64,000 nt of DNA, taken from assembly GCF_000814475.1 (NCBI RefSeq), contig NZ_JSVC01000003.1, positions 1 to 64,000 on the forward strand, written 5' to 3'. The position numbers were made by a program, and so were the translations under genes. Below the pieces are notes generated by a model that saw nothing but the letters and a program-made list of their open reading frames with translations, was not told where the DNA came from and ran no database searches. Of the stretch, positions 26,358 to 35,600 are shown one piece after another. How positions within the stretch are numbered: position 1 is the stretch's first letter; the number at the start of each line of letters is the position of its first letter. The DNA is from Flavihumibacter solisilvae. Its GTDB lineage: Bacteria; Bacteroidota; Bacteroidia; Chitinophagales; Chitinophagaceae.

Positions 26358-27509
26358 ATGGACTTCAACCAGGCCAGGGAACTATTACAGCGGTACAGGA
26401 ACGGGAAATGCTCACAGGAAGAAATTCAACTGATCGAACAGTGGTACGATCAACTGGTGGAAAGTGGTGAGGCCCAGATCGACGGGCAGCAGGCCGAAGA
26501 ACTGCAACAGGCTGGCGAAAATCGATTACTGGAACAGATTAACGCGCAACAGGATTCTGCGCCTGCCAGCATTCGCCAGTTCCGGCCGATTCGATGGGCG
26601 GCCGCAGCGGCTATAATCTTCGCATTGGGAACCGGCTCCTACTTCCTGCTTCATAAAACGAAGTCCCCGACCATAGAAACTGCTCCTGCCGTCGCAGCCG
26701 TTACCGACATTAAAGCACCTGAATCCAATCGTGCAACGATCACACTGGCAAATGGTCAGCAGGTTTACCTCGATGAATCAGGCGACGGCGAACTGGCCAC
26801 GCAAGGCAATGTAAAAATTCTTAGATCAGCCAACGGCGACATCAGTTACCAGGCTTCCCGCCATTCAAATGAAATTCACTACAATACGCTGAACAATCCG
26901 CGCGGAAGCAAAGTTGCGTCGATCACCCTGGCTGACGGCACACGGGTCTGGCTGAACTCCGGTTCCACACTGACTTTTCCGGCTGCATTTACAGGCAGGG
27001 AAAGAAAGGTGTCCGTCACTGGCGAAGCCTATTTCGAAGTGGCAAAAGATAAATACAAGCCCTTCTTCGTAACGAAAGATGCTGTTACTATCCAGGTACT
27101 TGGAACACATTTCAATGTAAATGCCTACGATGACGAATCAACCAACAGCATCACTTTATTGGAAGGAAAAGTCAAGGTGAGTCATGGAGCTAAAGATCTT
27201 TTACTCGAACCCGGCCAACAGGCGCAGGTGTCGGCGAACAGCAGCAAGGTTATAAACGACGCTGACCTCAACGAAGTAATGGCCTGGAAAGACGGGTTGT
27301 TCATTTTTAAAGGTGAAGACATCCAAACCATTATGCGGCAGCTTGCCCGCTGGTATAACGTAGACGTAGAGTTTGAAAAAGAAGTGAAAGAAAAATTTTA
27401 TGTAAAAATGGATCGCAACACCAACGTTTCCAACGTATTCAAAATCCTGGAAACAACCGGTGGTGTGCATTTTAAAATCAATGGAAACAAGATCATGGTG
27501 AAACCGTAA
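26358..27509 (+). CDS. fecR: FecR-family anti-sigma factor
   Basis: A 383-residue inner-membrane sensor that holds or activates the upstream ECF sigma factor in response to the signalling domain of the TonB-dependent transporter. It has an N-terminal cytoplasmic region (about residues 1-74), a transmembrane helix near residues 75-95 (IRWAAAAAIIFALGTGSYFL), a FecR beta domain at about 185-280 (GSKVASITLADGTRVWLNSG, VTGEAYFEVAKDK, GTHFNVNAYDDE) and a C-terminal DUF4974 domain that ends in GGVHFKINGNKIMVKP. The context sigma-FecR-SusC is the classic three-part transenvelope signalling set. Confidence 0.93.
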   Translation: MDFNQARELLQRYRNGKCSQEEIQLIEQWYDQLVESGEAQIDGQQAEELQQAGENRLLEQINAQQDSAPASIRQFRPIRWAAAAAIIFALGTGSYFLLHKTKSPTIETAPAVAAVTDIKAPESNRATITLANGQQVYLDESGDGELATQGNVKILRSANGDISYQASRHSNEIHYNTLNNPRGSKVASITLADGTRVWLNSGSTLTFPAAFTGRERKVSVTGEAYFEVAKDKYKPFFVTKDAVTIQVLGTHFNVNAYDDESTNSITLLEGKVKVSHGAKDLLLEPGQQAQVSANSSKVINDADLNEVMAWKDGLFIFKGEDIQTIMRQLARWYNVDVEFEKEVKEKFYVKMDRNTNVSNVFKILETTGGVHFKINGNKIMVKP

Positions 27510-27566
27510 TTGACGCGGTTGGCCTAAATGAAAGCTGGAAGCGCTTGCAACACTCCCAGCAGGTAG

Positions 27567-27622
27567 TTTGGGTTAACCCATTAAAATAAAGTCCCGCAAG
27601 ACTGCTTATTGTGTAACCCAAA
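27567..27622 (+). promoter_or_regulatory. Inverted-repeat region upstream of susC
   Basis: Between fecR and susC lies a perfect 12-bp palindrome TGGGTTAACCCA (27569-27580). A further half-site TAACCCAAA at 27614-27622 is the exact reverse complement of TTTGGGTTA at 27567-27575. The arrangement could be an operator with three half-sites or a 9-bp stem in the susC leader. It is 13-68 bases upstream of the susC start codon. Confidence 0.5.
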
Positions 27623-27634
27623 CAAATCAAAGGT

Positions 27635-30600
27635 ATGGATTTAACCAAAACACTGCGGATCATGAAGATCACCGCCATGCTACTGCTTGCCTGCTGCCTG
27701 CAGGTCAGCGCCAATAGCTATTCCCAAAAAATTACGCTCTCCGAAAGGAACGCGGCGCTCGAAGACATTCTCAATAAAATTGAGAAACAGAGCGGCTACA
27801 CTTTTGCCTACACGCATTCGTTGATGAAGAATGCAAAAAGAAGCACCATTAAGGTAAAAGATGTTTCCCTGGAGCATGCACTTAATTTATGTTTCAGCGA
27901 ACAACCATTTACCTATATCATCATTGAAAAAACCATCGTAGTTCAACCCCATAAACAGGAAGCACCAAAGAAAGAAGAATTGCCTGTTCCCATTGAAATC
28001 AAAGGCACCGTCGCAACTGAAAACGGTTCTCCCCTGGCAGGTGCTTCAGTGAAACTGAAGGGTAGCGACAAGGGTACCGTCACAGATCTTAACGGCAACT
28101 TCGTATTGCAGATCCCGGAAGAAGGCGGGCGACTGCAAATCTCATATATAGGTCACGAAACAACCGAACTGTACGTAACACAAGCCGGCAGCGTAAAGGT
28201 TGTACTGAAACTGGCAGAATCAAAAGTGGAGGAAGTAGTGATTGTTGGTTACGGTACGCAGAAGAAACTTAATCTTACCGGTTCACTATCCTCTGTTGGT
28301 TCCAAGGCAATCGAAGACAGGCCGGTGACGAATACAGTGAACGCCTTACAGGGCACCATGGCGGGAGTAACCGTGACTACCACCAACGGTCAGCCCGGTC
28401 GCGATAATGGCACAATCCGCATCCGTGGTATAGGCACACTGAGCAACAGCGACCCAATGGTAGTTGTTGACGGGGTCATTGCATCCATCAATGAAGTGAA
28501 CCCAAACGATGTTGAGAACGTAACAGTGTTGAAAGATGCAGCTTCTGCCGCCATCTACGGTTCGCGGGCTGCCAATGGCGTGATCCTTATCACCACCAAA
28601 CGTGGGAAGAAAGGCCAGTTACAGGTCAACTACAGTGGTTATATCGGTAAGCAGGATGTGCACCGCCTGCCTGACTTCCTGCCCTCATGGCAGCAGGCTC
28701 AACTATATAACGAAGCACTTGCAAACGAAGGGAAGTCGCCTAAATGGACAGATGACGACATTCAGAAATTCAAAAACGGCTCAGATCCCACGCACCCCAA
28801 CACTGATTGGTTAGACCTGTTTTACACGGAGCCTGGCTACCAGCAGAATCATTACATGAGCGTTGGTGGCGGCGACGGAAAGACACAATACATGTTTTCA
28901 CTGGGGTATTTCGACCAGGACGGAAACGTGAAAGGCACCAATTATAAAAAATACTCCACCCGTTTTAATATCAATTCAAAAATCAGTGAAAAGTTCACCG
29001 TCACTGCAAACCTGGCATACCGTCACGCTCCATTCAGCGAACCAGTAAGTACCTACGCCACAGGTTTCTCCCAAATCGTTCGCATGATCAACCGTGTTTC
29101 TAACACGGTTCCCTACAAATACCCGAATGGCGCTTATGGTTACGTGGCAGACGGTAGCCCCATGGCCTGGCTCGAAGCTGGTTCCTTCAACAAAACAAAA
29201 GGCGATATACTTACCACTAATTTCGGGGCTGACTGGGAGATCATCAAAGGCCTTCACTTCAGGCCCGCGATCGCCTACCGTGCCAACAGCAGCCGCCGCC
29301 AGCAGTTCGTAAAAGATATTCAATACTATAGCGGAACAACCGGCGAACCTACCAAATACCAGGGTCCGAACAACCTCATTGAAAGCTCCGATAAAACCAG
29401 CTATACCAACCTGCAGGCAATTTTGGAATACCAGAAGAACATCGCCAGGAACCATCACGTTGGAATCCTTGTTGGTGCAACGCAGGAACACGAGATCTAT
29501 AATTATCTCTATGCCTATCGCCAGGGCTTTTTGAATAATACCCTCACAGAACTCAACGCCGCGCCTAAAGATGGACAGCAAAACGAAGGCTACTCCAGGG
29601 AATGGGCATTGCAGTCTTACTTCGGCAGGTTGAACTACGACTACAAAGGTCGTTACCTGTTCGAAGCGGATCTTCGTCGCGATGGCTCATCCCGCTTCGC
29701 GCCGGAAAACAGGTGGGCTGTGTTCCCGTCCTTCTCAGCAGGTTGGAATATTTCAAAAGAGAAATTCTTCGACAGGTTATTGCCAGCCGTAAATAGCATG
29801 AAGCTGCGCGGGTCATGGGGACAACTTGGCAACCAGAATGTGGTTGGCTATTACCCCACATTTTCCAGCATCTCCCCGGGCGTAAACTATTCCTTTAACC
29901 AGACACTCGCTTCCGGGATCGCTCCTAAAAATGGCGCCAACGCAGATATCCAATGGGAGGCAACAACAACCACCGGCATCGGTCTTGACGCCGCTTTCCT
30001 GCAAAACAGGCTGGAGTTTACTGCTGATTACTTTCAACGGAAAACCACAGACATTCTCCTGAACCTGCCTGTTGGTGCAGTTTATGGGTTAACAGCTCCT
30101 TACCAGAATGCCGGTTCAGTTTCCAACAGGGGATGGGAATTCTCTTCACGTTACCGTAACAACTACAAATCACTTTCCTATGATGTGTCTGCCAATGTCT
30201 CCTTTATCAAAAATGAAGTCACTGACCTGAAAGGAAGCGGTCCATACATTTCCGGCGGAACATTCACAGAAGTTGGCTACCCGATCAATTCACTGTACGG
30301 GTATATCTCTGATGGGATCTTCCAGACACAGGAAGAAATTGACAATCATGCCACACAAAGCGGTGGTAAAATTGAGCCTGGTGACCTGAAATACCGTGAT
30401 ATCAGCGGTCCGCAGGGCAAGCCAGATGGTGTTATCGATGGCAATGACCGGACTTATCTCGGCACTTATTTTCCTGAAGTCACTTATGGATTCACGTTAG
30501 GTGCACAGTGGAAGGGCTTCGATCTTTCTATCTTCTTCCAGGGTGCAGGCGGCGTGAAAGTTGCCAGTGGTAACCTTGTTGGGGAAGTAGGTCCGGATGT

Positions 30601-30955
30601 CAACAAACCTACTTCGGTTTACCTCGACAGGTGGACACCCGACAACCCCTCGGCATCATTCCCCCGACTGTCATATGGATACAAACAAAACAGCCCGACC
30701 AGCAACCCATCATCATTCTGGGTGAAGAACGCTTCATATCTCCGCCTGAAAAACCTCATGTTGGGATACAATCTGCCAACCTCACTCATCAGCAAGGCAG
30801 GATTAAAGAATGTGAAGATCTACTACAGTGGTCAGAATATTTTAACGCTCACTAATTTTTACAAATGGATAGATCCGGAGATCGGTTCCACAGGAAGCAT
30901 CAACAGCTATCCGCAGGTCGTGGTAAATACACTGGGCATAAACGTTAGTTTCTAA
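27635..30955 (+). CDS. susC: SusC/RagA-family TonB-dependent outer-membrane transporter with STN signalling domain
   Basis: A 1106-residue outer-membrane channel that imports oligosaccharides captured by SusD. After the signal peptide there is an STN signalling domain (about residues 30-110), which talks to FecR. A carboxypeptidase-like beta domain follows at about 125-205 (GTVATENGSPLAGASVKLKG), then the plug (VVIVGYGTQKKLNLTGSLSS; IRIRGIGTLSNSDPMVVVDG; AASAAIYGSRAANGVILITT). The beta-barrel occupies the rest and ends in a terminal phenylalanine (GINVSF) as expected for outer-membrane insertion. The susD gene follows after 14 bases. Presence of STN matches the upstream sigma/FecR genes. Confidence 0.96.
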   Translation: MDLTKTLRIMKITAMLLLACCLQVSANSYSQKITLSERNAALEDILNKIEKQSGYTFAYTHSLMKNAKRSTIKVKDVSLEHALNLCFSEQPFTYIIIEKTIVVQPHKQEAPKKEELPVPIEIKGTVATENGSPLAGASVKLKGSDKGTVTDLNGNFVLQIPEEGGRLQISYIGHETTELYVTQAGSVKVVLKLAESKVEEVVIVGYGTQKKLNLTGSLSSVGSKAIEDRPVTNTVNALQGTMAGVTVTTTNGQPGRDNGTIRIRGIGTLSNSDPMVVVDGVIASINEVNPNDVENVTVLKDAASAAIYGSRAANGVILITTKRGKKGQLQVNYSGYIGKQDVHRLPDFLPSWQQAQLYNEALANEGKSPKWTDDDIQKFKNGSDPTHPNTDWLDLFYTEPGYQQNHYMSVGGGDGKTQYMFSLGYFDQDGNVKGTNYKKYSTRFNINSKISEKFTVTANLAYRHAPFSEPVSTYATGFSQIVRMINRVSNTVPYKYPNGAYGYVADGSPMAWLEAGSFNKTKGDILTTNFGADWEIIKGLHFRPAIAYRANSSRRQQFVKDIQYYSGTTGEPTKYQGPNNLIESSDKTSYTNLQAILEYQKNIARNHHVGILVGATQEHEIYNYLYAYRQGFLNNTLTELNAAPKDGQQNEGYSREWALQSYFGRLNYDYKGRYLFEADLRRDGSSRFAPENRWAVFPSFSAGWNISKEKFFDRLLPAVNSMKLRGSWGQLGNQNVVGYYPTFSSISPGVNYSFNQTLASGIAPKNGANADIQWEATTTTGIGLDAAFLQNRLEFTADYFQRKTTDILLNLPVGAVYGLTAPYQNAGSVSNRGWEFSSRYRNNYKSLSYDVSANVSFIKNEVTDLKGSGPYISGGTFTEVGYPINSLYGYISDGIFQTQEEIDNHATQSGGKIEPGDLKYRDISGPQGKPDGVIDGNDRTYLGTYFPEVTYGFTLGAQWKGFDLSIFFQGAGGVKVASGNLVGEVGPDVNKPTSVYLDRWTPDNPSASFPRLSYGYKQNSPTSNPSSFWVKNASYLRLKNLMLGYNLPTSLISKAGLKNVKIYYSGQNILTLTNFYKWIDPEIGSTGSINSYPQVVVNTLGINVSF

Positions 30956-30969
30956 AAACACCAACAATC

Positions 30970-32565
30970 ATGAAAAAAATATATTCTCTTGCCTGCTTTG
31001 CTACCTTGTTGCTGGGCAGCTGCAAAAAAGATTTTCTCGATAGAAGTCCGATGGATGTGTACAGCAATAGTTCGCTGTGGACATCGAAGCAGGATGTTAC
31101 CGCAGCCCTGAACGGCTGCTACAGCGGATGGGAGTATGGCGACAATGTCGTATACAACGATTGCATGACCGACAACGGTTTTGATCAGTTCCCATGGGAA
31201 GGTTATGAGACCCTGGCATCTGGTTATGCAACCCCGAACGACTATGGAATTGGAAGATGGGACTTCACCACTGTTCAGAAATGTAACTGGTTCCTGGACA
31301 ACGTAGACAAGACTCCTTCAACAGCAATTTCTGATGAACTGAAAGCGAGAATGAAAGGCGAAGCCCGCTTCCTGAGAGCTTACCAGTATTTCATCATGAG
31401 CCAGAACTATGGAGACGTGCCCCTGGTCCTGCACGAACTGAAACCTGCAGAAGCAAACACGGTTTCCCGTACTCCCAAGGCAGAGGTAATCCAATTTATT
31501 CTGGCTGAACTGGCAGCTGTCGCACCAGATCTCCCGGTATCCTATGAAGGAACAGAAGTTGGTCGCATTACAAGGGGCGCTGCACTAGGACTCAAAGCCA
31601 GGGTGGAACTGTTCAATGAAAAATGGAGCGAATGTATCGCCACTACACAGCAATTGATGTCGGCGCCATTTAACTACAGCCTATATCCTGATTATGCGGA
31701 ACTTTTCCGTCCCGGAAATGCAAATAACCAGGAAGTGATGCTGGATGTGCAATACCTGAAAGACGATAATTCTGCGTGGGTACTGATAGCAGTTGCACCC
31801 AATTCACAGGGAGGATGGAGTTCTATTTCACCGACCCAGCAATTGATTGATGCCTACGAAACAATTAATGGCAAGACCATTGTTGCAGATCCTGCTTACG
31901 ATCCGGCGCAACCTTACAAAAACCGCGACCCCCGCCTGGATGCTACTATCATTCGCCCGGGTTTATTGTACGAAGGGACTTACTTCGATCCGTATGCAGG
32001 AACAGACTATTATAAGAACAACAACTGTTCCCCAACCGGCTATAACGTGAAGAAATTCATCCAGGACATCGACGATTTCCGGAATACGGAATATGGTACC
32101 GATATCGACAATACCGGCCTGAATTTTATCGTGATGCGTTATGCTGAGATCCTGCTTACCTATGCGGAGGCTAAGATCGAAGCCGGACAGATTGATGCAT
32201 CTGTTTATAGTGCCATCGATGCCGTGAGAAAAAGAGCAGGCATGCCCGCAGTTGACCAGCTTGTGTATAATGATCAGTCCTCACTCCGTACCCTCGTTCG
32301 CAGGGAACGCCGTGTGGAACTCGCAATGGAAGGTCTCCGCTGGTACGATATCCAACGCTGGAAGATAGGCGAAGAAGTTATGCCCGGAACAGTAACCGGC
32401 GCCCTGCTCGGAACTGTTGATGCAAACAACGGTAACCTCACGCTCACGCCTGAACGCATCAGCCCTGTTTCCGAACGTATTTTCAATTCAAAAAATTACT
32501 TGTTCCCGATACCTCAAAAGGAAATCGACTTGAATAAAAACCTTTCGCAGAACCAGGGTTATTGA
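30970..32565 (+). CDS. susD: SusD/RagB-family surface glycan-binding lipoprotein
   Basis: A 531-residue lipoprotein that forms the lid of the SusC transporter and binds glycan at the cell surface. The lipobox LLGSC is at residues 14-18, followed by lysines and an aspartate (CKKDFLD). The mature protein has the SusD TPR-like segments (FLRAYQYFIMSQNYGDVPLV near residue 137; MRYAEILLTYAEAKIEAGQ near residue 390) and the C-terminal RRERRVELAMEGLRWYDIQR motif. It ends with PQKEIDLNKNLSQNQGY, the usual SusD ending. Operonic with susC. Confidence 0.95.
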   Translation: MKKIYSLACFATLLLGSCKKDFLDRSPMDVYSNSSLWTSKQDVTAALNGCYSGWEYGDNVVYNDCMTDNGFDQFPWEGYETLASGYATPNDYGIGRWDFTTVQKCNWFLDNVDKTPSTAISDELKARMKGEARFLRAYQYFIMSQNYGDVPLVLHELKPAEANTVSRTPKAEVIQFILAELAAVAPDLPVSYEGTEVGRITRGAALGLKARVELFNEKWSECIATTQQLMSAPFNYSLYPDYAELFRPGNANNQEVMLDVQYLKDDNSAWVLIAVAPNSQGGWSSISPTQQLIDAYETINGKTIVADPAYDPAQPYKNRDPRLDATIIRPGLLYEGTYFDPYAGTDYYKNNNCSPTGYNVKKFIQDIDDFRNTEYGTDIDNTGLNFIVMRYAEILLTYAEAKIEAGQIDASVYSAIDAVRKRAGMPAVDQLVYNDQSSLRTLVRRERRVELAMEGLRWYDIQRWKIGEEVMPGTVTGALLGTVDANNGNLTLTPERISPVSERIFNSKNYLFPIPQKEIDLNKNLSQNQGY

Positions 32566-32602
32566 TTTCGTTTTTTGTAAAGCAGTTACGTTCTATGAAA
32601 AA

Positions 32603-32637
32603 ACGCGGGGGGTATTAATTTACCCCTCGCTCATTTA
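32603..32637 (+). terminator. Possible hairpin after susD
   Basis: GCGGGGGGTA and TACCCCTCGC form a 10-bp stem with one mismatch and a short AT loop, about 40 bases downstream of susD. There is only TCATTT after it, so it may reduce rather than stop transcription into the downstream hydrolase gene. Confidence 0.4.
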
Positions 32638-32653
32638 AACACAGACATAAGCA

Positions 32654-35600
32654 ATGATTAGGATCATACTCACTCTTCAATGCATTATAATACTGCATTG
32701 TTATAACCTTAATGCGCAATGGACGCCCGACAACGGGAACGGCACATTCAAAAATCCATTGCTGTGGGGCGACTGGCCTGACCCTGATTTCATCAGGGTA
32801 GGCGATGAGTTTTACTTTGTATCCACCAGCATGCACTATGTGCCAGGCTGTCCCATTCTGAAGTCGAAGGACCTGGTGAATTGGGAAATGGCAGGTTATG
32901 CAGTAGATAAATACGACGAAGATCCGCGTTACAACCTGCAAGGGGGCCAGATGTATCTCCGCGGCTCCTGGGCCGCAACCATCAGGCATCACAAGGGATT
33001 GTTTTATGTAGGCTTTTGCACTCCGCAGTGGGATAAAGAGAAAGGGCAGTTCTCCATCTGTACGGCAAAAGATATAAAAGGCCCCTGGAAGCGTACCATC
33101 TTTCCCGAGTACCTGTATGATCCAGGGTTATTTTTCGATGACGATGGTAAGGTATATGTCGTACATGGACAGGGTAAATTGTATGTGACTGAGTTGGCGG
33201 CTGATGCATTGTCAGTTATTGGAAAACCCCGGGAGATCTGGAATAGATCAATTGAAAAGCCTGCCGGCTCTACTGCTCCATATAATGCATATGGCATGGA
33301 AGGATCGCATGTGTATAAGATCAATGGCTACTACTATATCACTTGTCCTGCCGGCGGAACAGAAGGATGGCAGGTCTGCCTGCGAAGCAAAAACATCTAC
33401 GGCCCTTATGAAAGCAAAATAATTGTACAGGACGAAAGCTCTTACCCCAACAACGGTCTGCACCAGGGCGGAATGGTGCAATTAAAGGATGGCACCTGGT
33501 GGTTCATTATCATGCAGGACAGGGGACCAATCGGCAGGGTGCCTCATTTGGTACCCGTGCAGTGGATCGACAACTGGCCCATGCTTGGTAAAAATGGAAA
33601 TGGCAAAGGCGTAGTCAATCATCAAAAGCCAATACCCGGCAATCGTAATTCAGTGCCTGCTACATCGGACGAATTCAATGCCAAGGTCCTGGGCTTGCAA
33701 TGGCAATGGAACCATAATCCCGATGATTCAAAATGGTCGCTGAAGGAAAAGCCAGGATTCATGCGTTTGCGTTCGTCACTTGCAAACGACCTCACCACTG
33801 CCCGCAATACCCTCACGCAAAGAGTCCAGGGACCCACTTCTACAGGAACAGTAGAGCTTGATGTGTCCCAGTTGAAGGATGGAAATATCGCCGGCTTTGG
33901 CATCTTCCAGTCGCCTTACGCATATATAGCGATCAGGAAAGAAGGCAATAGAAATTCGCTGGTGATGGTAAACAATGGTAAAGTGGTAGACAGCATTCAA
34001 CATGTTACACAAAACAGGATTTGGATCAGGGTCTCAGCAACGCACATTGACTTTACCGCCAGCTTTTCCTACAGCTTCGATAACGCCAGGTTCATTCCAC
34101 TCGGAAATCAGTTAAAGATGGGGTTGGGTTACGACTGGACCGCCAACCGTTTTGCCCTTTTCAACTTCAGCACAAAAAGAGAGGGCGCTGGTGGTTATGC
34201 TGATTTCAACTGGTTCCGGTTTACTGATGGAGATATGGACGTTGCAGGCAAAGTCGCGCATGTTGCAGAACCCACTTTTACAGGCCGGTGGACAGCCTGG
34301 TCAGGGAAACCCGCTAGCGCCTGGCAGGATGCATTTGTGACTGGTAACGGCCGTCATGGTACCATGGTCACAGGATCGGCAGGGAATACCCGCCTGGTCA
34401 ATGTGCATGAAGAGCTATTTCTCCGCGCCTGGGACCGTCGCAAGATTGCGGTAGCCAATATTGCAGGCTTGCTTCCTGAAGTCAGGAAGCTGTGTGACTC
34501 AGGACAATTCACTGCCGCTGCAGACCTCGCCTGCAAAACGGCCCGCACGCAATTAACTGCCATGGGTGCGCCACAGGCGTGGCCCAATTCGCCGCATCCT
34601 GCTTTTGATTTGAATGTAAAACTGGAAACAGCAGGAAATATTTCTGGTTACAGGCGTCAGTTAAACCTGGAAACAGGGGAGTCGCAGGTCCGCTGGAATG
34701 ATAACAATGGCGGTGTGCAGGAAAGCGTCTTTTCGTCAAGGGCAAACAATGTAAACGTCTGGCATGCCCGAAGGCTGAATGGGAAAAAACTAACTGCCAG
34801 GCTGCGTCTTGACGAAACACCGGGACGAACCGGAAAAATAGATGGCGTTGATGTCTCAAAAGCATTTCGTTCCATAACAACGAAAGCCGAAGCCTCCGGA
34901 TGGTTGAGTTATCATGCTCAATATGCAAACGATTCGGGAGGTTATGAAGGATTGGCTCGTATCACAACAAAAGGAGGAAAGATCATTGCCTCAGGCAATG
35001 AGTTACAAATAAAAGATGCAGATGAAATAGTGGTGGTGATAAGAATAACACCACTTGAATTTGGCAGTACCACAGAACAGGCGTTTACCCGGAATGAATT
35101 GTCACGGTTTCCGACCGATTATGAAAGTCTCGTTGCGCCGCATGCAAAATTGCATGGTGAAATGTTCCGCCGCCTGGTATTGGATCTCGGATGCGCAGAA
35201 CAATGGACAAACAATCCAACAGAAAAAATCCTTGCGGAGGCACACGAAAAAGGGCCAACCGCGGTATTCCTTGAACAGATGCATGCAATGGGAAGATACC
35301 TGTTGATTTCTTCATCAGGTAAATATCCGCCGCCTTTACAGGGCATCTGGGGTGGGGGCTGGACTCCCGCCTGGAATGGTGGTTTTGTTTTCGATTCAAA
35401 TGTCAATCTCGCCATTTCTGCCATTTCACAAGGCGACCTTCCGGAATGTGCGGAGTCGTATTTCGGTTACGTGGAACGGTTATTACCAGCCTGGCGCCTG
35501 AATGCCCGTAATTACCTCGGATGTCGCGGTTTCCTGGTGCCTCACTACAGCGATCCGGAAGCGGGCTATCTCAACCATTTCGACACCGGGTTTCCATGGA

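Noticed and set aside
28976-29581. A 201-residue minus-strand frame inside susC
   Set aside because: It lies wholly inside the SusC barrel region, which reads continuously on the plus strand.
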